Source: Paralithodes platypus
Lineage: Eukaryota; Arthropoda; Malacostraca; Decapoda; Lithodidae
Direction of reading: 5' to 3'
Assembly: GCA_032716605.1 (NCBI GenBank)
Contig: CM064538.1
Location: 21,760,411 to 21,824,410, forward strand
Length of the DNA stretch: 64,000 nt
Positions 47,925-60,384 of the stretch are shown piece by piece (position 1 is the first letter of the stretch; each line of letters starts with the position of its first letter). Made by a program: the position numbers and the translations under genes. The notes below the pieces were generated by a model. It saw only the letters and a program-made list of their open reading frames with translations. It was not told where the DNA came from and did not search any database.

Positions 47925-48940
47925 GTTCATTTAAAGGGGTCACCTGCTTGATTTACTTAACATGCTCTGTTGGCTGTTAAATCTACGGCTGTGTCTGTCT
48001 GTCTGTCTGGTAGTTCATTTAAAGGGGTCACCTGCTTGATTTACTTAACATGCTCTGTTGGCTGTTAACTCTACGGCTCTGTCTGTGTGTCTGTCTGGTA
48101 GTTCATTTAAAGGGGTCACCTGCTTGATTTACTTAACATGCTCTGTTGGCTGTTAACTCTAACGGCTCTGTCTGTGTGTCTGTCTGGTAGTTCATTTAAA
48201 GGGGTCACCTGCTTGATTTACTTAACATGCTCTGTTGGCTGTTAACTCTACGGCTCTGTCTGTGTGTCTGTCTGGTAGTTCATTTAAAGGGGTCACCTGC
48301 TTGATTTACTTAACATGCTCTGTTGGCTGTTAACTCTACGGCTCTGTCTGTGTGTCTGTCTGTCTGTCTGGTAGTTCATTTAAAGGGGTCACCTGCTTGA
48401 TTTACTTAACATGCTCTGTTGACTGTTAACTCTACGGCTCTGTCTGTGTGTCTGTCTGGTAGTTCATTTAAAGGGGTCACCTGCTTGATTTACTTAACAT
48501 GCTCTGTTGGCTGTTAACTCTACGGCTCTGTCTGTGTGTCTGTCTGTCTGGTAGTTCATTTAAAGGGGTCACCTGCTTGATTTACTTAACATGCTCTGTT
48601 GGCTGTTAACTCTACGGCTCTGTCTGTGTGTCTGTCTGTCTGTCTGGTAGTTCATTTAAAGGGGTCACCTGCTGGATTTGCTTAACATGCTCTGTTGGCT
48701 GTTAACTCTACGGCTCTGTCTGTCTGTCTGTCTGTCTGTGTGTCTGGTAGTTCATTTAAAGGGGTCACCTGCTTGATTTACTTAACATGCTCTGATGGCT
48801 GTTAACTCTACGGCTCTGTCTGTGTGTCTGGTAGTTCATTTAAAGGGGTGACCTGATTGTTTTAATTAACATACTCTGATGGCTGTTAACTCTACGGCTC
48901 TGTCTGTGTGTCTGTCTGTGTGTCTGGTAGTTCATTTAAA
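47925..48940. repeat. ~85-95-bp array, 12 units, each holding a family B end word
   Basis: Unit words: GCTCTGTTGGCTGTTAACTC, TACGGCTCTGTC with a variable (TG/TC)n, GGTAGTTCATTTAAAGGGG and TCACCTGCTTGATTTACTTA. TTTAAAGGGGTCACCTGCTT is the family B left end (inverse of AAGCAGGTGACCCCCCTTAA). The last unit runs straight into a real family B element. Length differences come from the number of TCTG repeats. Confidence 0.93.
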
Positions 48941-49285
48941 GGGGGTTACCTGCTTGTTTTCTCTCTGTCTTTGGCTTGTATTCATTCGGCCCCATTCAGC
49001 CTACTGTTTTAAGACGTTTATCCCCATCCAGGTGTCAATTTTTTACTGGTGAGTGGTAGCGAGCCGGCATATTTTAAACATTTTGACAGCAGGCTAAATT
49101 TGTACATATTTCGGTAGAAAAATATCTCCGGCGAAGCCGGATTTCTTCATATAATGCTGGCTAGCTATCGCTCGCCAGGAAGAAATCGACACCTAGATGG
49201 GGATAAACGTCTTAAAATAGTTGGCTGAATGGGGCCGAATGGATACAAGCCAGAGAAAGAGAGAAAATGAGATAAATACAAAGTC
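48936..49285 (-). mobile_element. TTAA fold-back MITE, family B, copy B5
   Basis: Left end TTAAAGGGGGTTACCTGC at 48936 directly follows the array. Both arms and the CCGGCGAAGCCGG hairpin are present. The right end fades after AAATGAGATAAATACAAAG, with no clean TTAA. Confidence 0.85.
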
Positions 49286-49548
<263 letters not shown>

Positions 49549-50048
49549 TCTTAATAAATAAAGGTCAATGTTTGTCTGTTTGTCAGTTACCCGACCTTTG
49601 TTACTAAACTCCTCCCACAGTTTTGGTGCCAGGTGGGAGTGTGGGGCACCGTTGGAAAGCCCAGGCTTTGGAGATGGTTTTAGGCGAGTTTAGTGGAAAT
49701 CAGAGACACTTTTGTTTAATAAAATTTTCGGCAGAACTTATGTAGTATACGGGAGCGACAAAAATGCGAAAAAATGGCCGTTTGGCGCAGAAGGAGGCCT
49801 CCGATCGAAAAGGTGTATGGAACGAAAGTTGTTCGCAGCTCCCCAAAATGGGGGTACGGATGAGGTCAGATCCAAAATCGGAGGTCATTTAGCGGCCGAA
49901 ATCGAGGTCGCCGTTTAACTAAGCACAGGGAGGTCGAGGCCGGTGATTATGGTAGTAGTAGTATTGTGATGATTGTGGTAGTAGTGATTGATGATGGTGA
50001 TTATGATAGTAAAATTTAAACCCGGGCAACGCCGGGTACCCCTCCTAG
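49549..50048 (+). mobile_element. Helitron-like non-autonomous element, 500 bp
   Basis: It starts with TC just after an A (TC at 49549-49550). Near the right end is a hairpin ACCCGG-GCAACG-CCGGGT (50020-50037), 11 bases upstream of the terminal CTAG (50045-50048), which is followed by T. A 5' TC, a 3' hairpin and CTRR with insertion between A and T are the Helitron rules. There are no inverted ends and no target duplication. No Rep/helicase coding. The 5' boundary is less sure than the 3' one. Confidence 0.72.
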
Positions 50049-51596
<1,548 letters not shown>

Positions 51597-51935
51597 TTAA
51601 GGGGAGGTTTTTAGTGTGTTTCCTAGCCTTCCATCAAGCTTGAAATTACACCCCCATGACCCCCTTTCAAGATAAATTTGTACATTTTTCGGTAGAAAAA
51701 TGTCCCGGCCAAAGGCCGGTTCCTGTTAAATTACAGGCTCGCTGTCGCTCGCCAGGAAATAATCGACACCTAAATGGGACGAAAGGTCTTAACAGTTACA
51801 TAAATGGGGTGAAAGTTCTTAAAATCGCCAAACTAATTGGGACGAACTTCTTACAATATCAAAAGCAATGGAGCTAAACATGAGGGCGAAAGGGGTCAAG
51901 AAAAAAAAATCCCTCAAGTGGAAATCTCCCCTTAA
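51597..51935 (-). mobile_element. TTAA MITE, family A, copy A14
   Basis: TTAA at 51597-51600 and 51932-51935. Core and hairpin GGCCAAAGGCC are intact. It is flanked by (TA)n on the left and by the (CCA)n block on the right. Confidence 0.93.
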
Positions 51936-51966
51936 GGTTCCATTATATCAGCGCCCATAACCTCTT

Positions 51967-52341
51967 CTCACCACCACCACCACCACCACCACCATCACCA
52001 CCACCACCACCACCACCACCACCATCACCACCACCACCATCACCACCACCACCATCACCACCACCACCATCATCACCACCACCACCATCACCACCACCAC
52101 CACCATCACCACCATCACCACCACCACCACCACCACCACCACCATCACCACTACCACCATTACCACCACCACAATCATCACCACCAACCATCACCACCAA
52201 CCACCATCACCACAACCAACACTACCACCATTACCATCACCACCACCACCACCATCACCACTCACCACCATCACCACCACCACCACCACCACCACCACCA
52301 CCACCACCACCACCATCACCACCACCACCACCACCACAGTA
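51967..52341. repeat. (CCA)n array with CAT and ACT variants
   Basis: Long CCACCACCATCACC runs. The complementary strand is GGT-rich, and the valine/glycine repeats seen when translated are artefacts of the array. Confidence 0.97.
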
Positions 52342-52408
52342 AGCTAAGACTCCCAGTAAATATCATCAACACACACACACTCTCTCTCTCTAAACCCTAC
52401 AACATTCT

Positions 52409-52795
52409 TTAAGGGAGCCCACCTCGGGTTTTTTTTTTTTTTCTCTTTCTCTCCCTCTCTCTTTGGCTTGTATCCATTCGGCCCCAGTCAGCCTACTGTT
52501 TTAAGACGTTTACCCCCATCCAGGTGTCAATTTTTTTCCTGGCGAGCGGAAGCGAGCCAGCATATACATATTTTTGTTTTGACAGCAAGCTAAATTTGTA
52601 CATTTTTCGATAGTCTCCGGCAAAGCCGGATTTCTCCATACAATGCTGGCTCGCTGTCGCTCGCCAGGAAGAAATCGACACCTGGATGGGCATAAACGTC
52701 TTAAAACAGTTGGCTGAATGGGGCCGAATGGATACAAGCCAGGGAAAGAGAGAAAAGGAGAGAAAGATAAACAAAAAGCCTGTGACCCCCCTTAA
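52409..52795 (+). mobile_element. TTAA fold-back MITE, family B, copy B6
   Basis: TTAA at 52409-52412 and 52792-52795, with GGGAGCCCACCTCGG and TGTGACCCCCCTTAA ends. Both arms are present. The second hairpin lost part of its right arm (TTCGATAG then CTCCGGCAAAGCCGG). Confidence 0.92.
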
Positions 52796-53328
<533 letters not shown>

Positions 53329-53449
53329 CCACAACAAACGTTTTACGCCCCGCCCACAACAAACGTTTTACGCCCCGCCCACAACAAACGTTTTACGCCC
53401 CGCCCACAACAAACGTTTTACGCCCCGCCCACAACAAACGTTTTACGGG
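53329..53449. repeat. 25-bp tandem repeat, 5 units
   Basis: Unit ACAACAAACGTTTTACGCCC plus CGCCC. AACGTT is palindromic and CpG-rich. The last unit ends ACGGGCGTG. Confidence 0.95.
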
Positions 53450-53480
53450 CGTGTTATTATTATACGCGGGTGGTCGGCCT

Positions 53481-54028
53481 TAACCCTTTCAATAACGTTG
53501 GCATCCTTTTGACTCTTCTTCTGGCTACTTTTTGGCGATTGTATTCAGCTTGAGCAGGACGTATTCCCATTGAAAGGCTATAGACCATCTCCGTTAAGGG
53601 CAGGTCTTTAGTTTGGTCCCTAGATATCCATCAAGCTTAAGATTACACCCCATTGAGCCCCTTTCAAGATAAATTTGTACATTTTTCGGTAGAAAAATGT
53701 CCCGGCTGAAAGCCGGTTCCTCTTTAATTACAGGCTCGCTATCGCTCGCCAGGATAAAATCGACACCTAAATGGCACGAAAGGTCTTAAAATTGACAGAA
53801 ATGGGTCGAAAGTTCTTATAATCGTCAAAATGATGGCGCGAACGTCTTAAAATTAGAAAAGCAATGGGGCTAAACATGAGGGGAAAAGGAATCGAAGAAA
53901 AAAATCCCTCAAGTGGAAACCTCCCCTTAATCCTTTTTAGCTACCAAATATCCTTCCTAAGCCTTATAAAATCGTCTAAATGTAGCCGACATATGATTAA
54001 GCAACGCCCTCGGTACAGAAGGGGTTAA
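53481..54028. mobile_element. E-family MITE split by A15
   Basis: Left half 53481-53597 (TTAACCCTTTCAATAACG, GGCGATTGTATTCAGCTT) and right half 53927-54028 (CTTCCTAAGCC, AAAATCGTCTAAATGTAGCC, GGTACAGAAGGGGTTAA). A family A element occupies the middle and is flanked by TTAA on both sides. Confidence 0.82.
53594..53930 (-). mobile_element. TTAA MITE, family A, copy A15, nested in an E element
   Basis: TTAA at 53594-53597 and 53927-53930. On its own plus sense the hairpin is CCGGCTTTCAGCCGG, the same paired double change seen in A3. Confidence 0.9.
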
Positions 54029-54351
54029 GGGGAGATATTTAGTTTGTTCCCTAGACCTCCATCAAGCTTAAAATTACACCCCCTGGAGTCCCTTTCAAGA
54101 TAAATTTGTACATTTTTCGGTAGAAAAATGTCTCGGCCGAAGGCCGGTTCCTCTTAAATTACAGGCTCGCTATCGCTCGCCAGGATAAAATTGACAGCTG
54201 AATGGCACGAAAAGGTCTTAATATGGGGTGAAAGTTCTTAAAATCTCTAAACTAATGGGGCAAACGTTTTATAATATCAAAAGCAATGGGGCTAAACATG
54301 AGGGAGAAAGGGGTCAAGAAAAAAATCCCTGGAGTGGAGATCTCCCCTTAA
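54025..54351 (-). mobile_element. TTAA MITE, family A, copy A16
   Basis: TTAA at 54025-54028 (shared with the E right end) and 54348-54351. The core is complete; the hairpin has one mismatch at its base. Confidence 0.92.
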
Positions 54352-54359
54352 AGCATTCT

Positions 54360-54475
54360 AATCCAATCTCCATCAGATGATCGGCCAGTCTCTTCTTAAA
54401 CGTATCAATTGAATTACTGTCGACCACCTACCTCCCTTGGTAAACTATTCCACTCTTTAACCACACTGTCTGGAG
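54360..54475 (-). pseudogene. C-terminal scrap of a LINE reverse transcriptase
   Basis: On the minus strand the translation gives VVKEWNSLPREVGG, then after a shift SNSIDTFKKRLADHLMEIGL. This is the WN-LP--VV--S-D-FK-RLD motif that closes many arthropod LINE ORF2 proteins, similar in kind to 35129-35500. Only about 40 residues remain. Confidence 0.72.
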
Positions 54476-55075
54476 AGAGGTAGTTACATCGAGAGAGAGG
54501 GAGAGAGAGAGACATAGTTACATAGAGAGAGGTAGTTACATCGAGAGAAAGAGAGGGAGAGAGAGAGACATAGTTATATTGAGAGAGAGAGACAGTTACA
54601 TTGAGAGAGGAGAGGTAGTTACATCGAGAGAAAGAGAGGGAGAGAGAGAGACATAGTTATATTGAGAGAGAGAGATAGACAGTTACATTGAGAGAGGAGA
54701 GGTAGTTACATCGAGAGAAGAGAGAGAGAGACATAGTTATATTGAGAGAGAGAGAGAGACAGTTACATTGAGAGAGGAGAGATAGTTACATTGAGAGAGA
54801 GAGGGAGAGAGACATAGTTACATAGTTATATTGAGAGAGAGAGAGAGAGAGACATACTTACATTGAGAGAGAGAGGGAGAGACATAGTTACATAGTTATA
54901 TTGAGAGAGAGAGAGAGAGACATAGTTACATAGTTATATTGAGAGAGAGAGAGAGAGAGAGAGATAAAGTGAGAGTGAGAGAAAACAACTCCATAGACAG
55001 ACAAACAAAACAGACAGACAGGAATGAAAACGAAAACATCTCAGCAAATGTGGCGGGAGATAAACAAAAATACCC
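54476..55075. repeat. Irregular minisatellite of (GA)n and CATAGTTACAT words
   Basis: 54476-54965 repeats GAGAGAGACATAGTTACATT-like and GGTAGTTACATCGAGAGA-like words with variable (GA)n. 54996-55022 is (ACAG)n-like. 55068-55083 is C-rich. No gene is seen. Confidence 0.9.
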
Positions 55076-55642
55076 CCCCCCCCACCCCCACCCTACCCTC
55101 TCCTCCAAGCGACGGTACGGCAACTAAAATAAACTCCGAGACACTTCCTAAACCAAGATGGAAGGAAGAGACAGAAGGAAGGAAATGAGCTTGGAATTAT
55201 TACTACAGAGTAGGAAGGGGTTGGGAGGGGCGGGCATGGGAAAGGCAGGGAGCAATGGCCCAACTTGGAAAGACGATGGTGGCCATTTTGTAACCCTTAT
55301 TAAATTCTACCTCCATACGGATATTAATTGGAGGGGTTAGGAAGGGCAGGCAATCAGTTGGGTATATGTGTACAGTGGCGCTAATAAGTCATGTCCCAGC
55401 TGGCATTACGTTTGGCTTGCTCTGTGTTATATTTATGTCTGTCAGATGTTGAATAGGGTGGGTAAGTGTAGGAACATGTTTGTATATTTCACTCGATATG
55501 AATAAATGAAGCTTAGATAGAGCCGATACCAATTATTGATTAAAACATACTTGGTGGGGAGACATCACTTATTAGTGCGACTGTACATGCTTAGATATAT
55601 ATCCTGTAATTCGAGAATGGATCGTAAGCTTGTGCATAAACC
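55076..55642. other. Unassigned, single-copy-like DNA
   Basis: A 60-codon ORF at 55158-55340 has no domain or codon evidence. I see no repeat family here. Confidence 0.5.
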
Positions 55643-55775
55643 TTTAACTGTCTTGATAGCGTAATGGTTAGTGCGCGGAATTTGGGTGTGAGTATCCTAG
55701 GTTGGAATCCTTGGAGTACCACATGTATTCATCAGTGTCATTGCTTTCATTAATTAGGTTTATTTGTAAGTTAAT
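55643..55775 (+). mobile_element. tRNA-derived SINE (family S1), copy 4, diverged
   Basis: TTTAACTGTCTTGATAGCG and TAATGGTTAGTGCGCGG match the S1 head start. The B box is degraded (GGTTGGAATCCTTGG). The body keeps ACATGTATTCATCA and GCTTTCATTAATTAGG. Confidence 0.75.
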
Positions 55776-55861
55776 TGGTGGGTTGGTGATAATATGAAGA
55801 TAGTGTGAGGGGTTTGGAAGGGAAGGCAAGCAGACAACGATTTCTGTATTTATTAATTATG

Positions 55862-57176
55862 AAATTGTCAGATAAGTAACTTAGCAAGGATCTCTAACAC
55901 AGAAAATGGTATAAATTGTCAGAGGAAGTAACTTAATCTCTAACACAGAAAATGGTATAAATTGTCAGAGGAAGTAATTTAGCAAGGATCTCTTAACACA
56001 GAAAATGGTATAAATTGTCAGAGGAAGTAACTTAGCAAGGATCTCTAACACAGAAAATGGTATAAATTGTCAGAGGAAGTAACTTAGCAAGGATCTCTTA
56101 ACACAGAAAATGGTATAAATTGTCAGAGGAAGTAACTTAGCAAGGATCTCTTAACACAGAAAATTGTATAAATTGTCAGAGGAAGTAACTTAGCAAGGAT
56201 CTCTTAACACAGAAAATGGTATAAATTGTCAGAGGAAGTAACTTAGCAAGGATCTCTTAACACAGAAAATGGTATAAATTGTCAGAGGAAGTAACTTAGC
56301 AAGGATCTCTTAACACAGAAAATGGTATAAATTGTCAGAGGAAGTAACTTAGCAAGGATCTCTAACACAGAAAATGGTATAAATTGTCAGAGGAAGTAAC
56401 TTAGCAAGGATCTCTAACACAGAAAATGGTATAAATTGTCAGATAAGTAACTTAGCAAGGATCTCTTAACACAGAAAATGGTATAAATTGTCAGAGGAAG
56501 TAACTTAGCAAGGATCTCTAACACAGAAAATGGTATAAATTGTCAGAGGAAGTAACTTAGCAAGGATCTCTAACACAGAAAATGGTATAAATTGTCAGAG
56601 GAAGTAACTTAGCAAGGATCTCTTAACACAGAAAATGGTATAAATTGTCAGATAAGTAACTTAGCAAGGATCTCTAACACAGAAAATGGTATAAATTGTC
56701 AGAGGAAGTAACTTAGCAAGGATCTCTTAACACAGAAAATGGTATAAATTGTCAGAGGAAGTAACTTAGCAAGGATCTCTAACACAGAAAATGGTATAAA
56801 TTGTCAGAGGAAGTAACTTAGCAAGGATCTCTTAACACAGAAAATGGTATAAATTGTCAGAGGAAGTAACTTAGCAAGGATCTCTTAACACAGAAAATGG
56901 TATAAATTGTCAGAGGAAGTAACTTAGCAAGGATCTCTTAACACAGAAAATGGTATAAATTGTCAGAGGAAGTAACTTAGCAAGGATCTCTTAACACAGA
57001 AAATGGTATAAATTGTCAGAGGAAGTAACTTAGCAAGGATCTCTAACACAGAAAATGGTATAAATTGTCAGAGGAAGTAACTTAGCAAGGATCTCTTAAC
57101 ACAGAAAATGGTATAAATTGTCAGAGGAAGTAACTTAGCAAGGATCTCTAACACAGAAAATGGTATAAATTGTCTT
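55862..57176. repeat. 52/53-bp satellite, ~25 units
   Basis: Unit words ACAGAAAATGGTATAAATTG, TCAGAGGAAGTAACTTAGCA and AGGATCTC(T)TAAC. A one-base TA/TTA variant gives two lengths, and a TCAGATAAGTAAC variant occurs three times. A TTGTCAGATAAGTAAC unit begins the array. Confidence 0.96.
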
Positions 57177-57177
57177 A

Positions 57178-57465
57178 GTTGAGGGGGGATGGTTGTATTT
57201 TCTGGCCCCCCATCTCCCTCATGTTTAGCCCCATTAGTTTTGAGATTTTAAGACTTTCACCCCATTTCGTACACTAAGTGTCGATTTGCTTTCCTAGCGA
57301 GCGAAAGCGAGCTTGTAATTTAATAGTAACCTGCCTATGACCGGGACATTTTTCTATAACAAATGTACAAATATATGTTGATGGGTGGTCTTGGGCTATT
57401 TAGTGTACGCTACATGGAGGTCTCAAAAATATTAATAAAACAAATAAGCCAATAAATACCCTCTA
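57178..57465 (+). mobile_element. Family C MITE, diverged copy
   Basis: Starts TTGAGGGGGGATGG after the satellite. It carries GCGAGCGAAAGCGAGC, ACCGGGACATTTTTCTA and ACAAATGTACAAAT, then an AT-rich C-type tail. The ends are degraded and the GC hairpin lost. Confidence 0.75.
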
Positions 57466-58160
57466 TTTCTGACAGACCTCCTCGGCTGAATAATATCGTC
57501 TAGCCTCATTTGATTGAAAAGGATAATATTTTTCTTAGAAAGAGATTTAACAATGAAAGTGGACATTTTGAGGATGGAGAAGATACGTGATGATTGACTT
57601 AATAATTTGTTTATTTATGTATTTGTTTATTTATGTATTTGTTTATTTATGTATTTGTTTATTTATGTATTTGTTTATTTATGTATTTGTTTATTTATGT
57701 ATTTGTTTATTTATGTATTTGTTTATTTATGTATTTGTTTATTTATGTATTTGTTTATTTATGTATTTGTTTATTTATGTATTTGTTTATGTATTTGTTT
57801 ATTTACTTAATTAGTTATTGTTTTATTGGTTTTATTTTTTAATTATTTATTTATTTACTCCTATAACTTAGTATTTATTGTAATTATATATGTGTCGCTG
57901 TATTGTATTGTGTATGTTTATTATAATTATATATGTGTCGCTGTATTGTATTTTGTATGTTTATTATAATTATATATGTGTCGCTGTATTGTATTGTGTA
58001 TGTTTATTTGTATTTATATATGTGTCGCTGTATTGTATTGTGTATGTTTATTTGTATTTATATACTGTATAAGTATTTATAAATGGATTGACGCATTTAA
58101 AAATGGCTTATGTATTATAATTATGTATTTATTTACTCATTTAATTATTATTATATATAT
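57466..58160. repeat. 16-bp and 43-bp AT-rich arrays with spacer
   Basis: 57607-57805: (TTTATTTATGTATTTG)n, 16 bp, about 12 units; its open frames in all plus frames follow from the composition. 57880-58070: four units of 43-44 bp with ATATGTGTCGCTGTATTGTA. 57466-57600 is unassigned. Confidence 0.93.
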
Positions 58161-58498
58161 TTAAGGGGAGGTTTTTAGTGTGTTTCTTAGACTTCCATCA
58201 AGCTTGAAATTACACCCCCTTGACCCCCTTTCAAGATAAATTTGTAAATTTTTCGGTGGAAAAATTTCCCGGCCGAAGGCCGGTTCCTCTTAAATTACAG
58301 GCTCGCTATCGCTCGCCAGGAAAAAATTGACACCTAAATGGGACGACGGGTCTTAAAGGTTATATAAATGGGGTGAAATGTCTTAAAATCGCCAAACTGA
58401 TGGGGCGAACGTCTTAAAATCTCAAAAGCAATGGGGCTAAACATGAGGGAGAAAGGGGTCAAGAAAAAAGAATCCCTCCAGTGGAAATCTGCCCTTAG
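58161..58498 (-). mobile_element. TTAA MITE, family A, copy A17
   Basis: TTAA at 58161-58164. The right end is GCCCTTAG (TTAA mutated) at 58498. The core and CCGGCCGAAGGCCGG hairpin are complete. Confidence 0.92.
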
Positions 58499-58556
58499 GA
58501 CACCATGTATGATGTTGATTGATCAGATAGGCATCTGTCTGTCCATAGGTGTGGCA

Positions 58557-58892
58557 TTAAGGGGAGATTTACACTTGAGGGAATTTTTACTGAACTCCTT
58601 TCTCATTCAGGTTTAGCCCCATTGATTTTGAGATTTTAAGACCTTCGCCCTAGTAGTTTGGATATTTTAAGACATTTTGCCCCATTTCTGTCAATTTTAA
58701 GACCTTTCGTGCCGTTAAGGTGTCGATTTTTTCCTGGCGAGCGATAGCGAGCCTGTAATTTAAGAGTAACCGGCCTCCGGCCGGGACATTTTTCTACCGA
58801 AAAATGTACAAATTTATCTTGAAAGGGGGTCTACGTGGTGTAATTTTAAGCTTGATGGAGTTCTAGGGAAGAAACTAAATACCTCCCCTTAA
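58557..58892 (+). mobile_element. TTAA MITE, family A, copy A18
   Basis: TTAA at 58557-58560 and 58889-58892. The hairpin loop varies (CCGGCCTCCGGCCGG) with both arms kept. The right TTAA is shared with an E element. Confidence 0.92.
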
Positions 58893-59114
58893 CCCATTGA
58901 GTGCGGTACCAGCGACGTGTGTTATATTAGATTCTACCTAGAGTTTAGACGATAGTATGCAGCTTAGGAAGGATATCTGTGGCAGTTGTAACGGTTGGTT
59001 GAGATAGTGGGAAGCTTTAGTATTATGGCTACAGGTCCTTCCTAAGCTGAATAAAGTCGTCTAATAGTTGCCAGAATATGATGAAAAGGACGCCCCCGGT
59101 ACTGTAGGGGTTAA
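58889..59114. mobile_element. E-family MITE
   Basis: TTAACCCATTGAGTGCGGTA at 58889, right end GGTACTGTAGGGGTTAA at 59114. Subterminal TTTAGACGATAGTATGCAGC and TGAATAAAGTCGTCTAATAG are inverted. The last 57 bp belong to the block duplicated at 59950. Confidence 0.9.
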
Positions 59115-60173
59115 GGGAGGTGACCTGCTTTTTGTTATTTCTGTCCTTTTCTCTCTTTCTCTGGCTTGTATCCATTCGGCCCCATTGAGCCAACTATTTT
59201 AAGACTTTTATCCCCATCTAGGTGTCGATTTCTTCCTGGCGAGGGATAGCGAGCCAGCATTGTATGAAGAAATCCGGCTTCTATCTATCTATCTATCTAT
59301 TGCCTGACGCCGTGATCCCCGAAGGGGTGGCCACGAACGAACCGCCCCCATGCACCTCTGTCCCCAGTCAGTCGACGCCCCTCCCCCCAACCAGCACCAC
59401 CTTCGTTCATGTACTTCCTCACTCCATCCTTCCACCTCATATTCGGTCTACCTCTCCCCCTCTGTCCCTCCACCTCGCTCTCATACACCCGCTTAGTCAT
59501 TCTCTCGCTTTCCATACGTTCCATATGGCCGAACCATCTCAAGTTGTTCCTTTTCACACTTTCCAGCACATCTACCTCCACACCACACCTCCTTCTTACT
59601 TCCTCATTAGTCTGTCTATCCCTCCATGTAACTCCGCACGCACTCCTTAAGTAATTCATTTCCACTGCTCTCACTCTTGGTCTGAGTCTCTCAACCAACG
59701 TCCATGCTTCGCTTCCGTAAGTCAGTGTCGGGATTACCACACTGTCATGCAAGGACTTCTTCACTTCCATACTGACCACCCTATTTTTTGTTACTGCTTT
59801 TAGCGTTCCTACAACCCTCTTCCCCTGTTGTACCCTCTCCCGCACCTCTTCATCCATAGTCCCATCTTTACTCAACACACTGCCCAGATACTTAAAAGAG
59901 TTGACGATCTCCATAGCCTGACCGTTCAGCTTCACCTCACACTCTGTGACGTCTAATAGTTGCCAGAATATGATGAAAAGGACGCCCCCGGTACTGTAGG
60001 GGTTAAGGGAGGTGACCTGCTTTTTGTTATTTCTGTCCTTTTCTCTCTTTCTCTGGCTTGTATCCATTCGGCCCCATTGAGCCAACTATTTTAAGACTTT
60101 TATCCCCATCTAGGTGTCGATTTCTTCCTGGCGAGGGATAGCGAGCCAGCATTGTATGAAGAAATCCGGCTTC
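59058..60173 (-). mobile_element. RTE-like LINE fragment flanked by a ~223-bp perfect target duplication
   Basis: 59058-59281 and 59950-60173 are identical at a constant offset of 892 bp; the first base of the match may be microhomology. Between them, 59282-59949 is a LINE 3' fragment with its (ATAG)n tail next to the left copy. The left duplicate crosses from the E element into B7, which shows it is target DNA rather than part of the LINE. Such long variable duplications are known for RTE-clade elements. Confidence 0.92.
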
Positions 60174-60384
60174 GCCGGAGACATTTTTCTATCGAAAAAT
60201 GTACATATTTAGCCTGCTGTCAAACAAAAATAAACAAAATATGCTGGCTCGCTACCGCTCACCAGTAAAAAATTGACACCTGGATGGGGATAAACGTCCT
60301 AAAACAGTAGGCTGAATGGGGCCAAATGGATACAAGCCAGAGAAAGATAGAAAAGGACAGAACAAAGCAGGTCACCACCCTTAA
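59111..60384 (-). mobile_element. TTAA fold-back MITE, family B, copy B7, split by a LINE with long duplication
   Basis: Left half 59111-59281. The intact remainder resumes in the second copy of the duplicated block and ends at TTAA 60381-60384. Excluding the LINE and one copy of the duplication restores a normal B element. The GAGGGATAGCGAGCC core has one change in both duplicated halves. Confidence 0.9.
59297..59949 (-). pseudogene. LINE reverse-transcriptase C-terminus, undisrupted frame
   Basis: About 217 codons with no frameshift, from VTECEVKLNGQAMEIVNSFK through KYLGSVLSKDGTMDEE, YGSEAWTLVERL, the RRRCGVEVDVLESVKRN region, LRWFGHMERM and QRGRGRPNMRWKDGV to FGDHGVRQ. It lacks the RT catalytic core, being 5'-truncated. 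The open frame continues upstream into MITE sequence (to 60085), making a chimaeric ORF of 262 codons that is not a real protein. Lack of indels marks it as the youngest of the three copies. Confidence 0.92.

Noticed and set aside
55158..55340. 60-aa ORF starting MEGRDRRKEM
   Set aside because: Short, no motif, no supporting neighbours.
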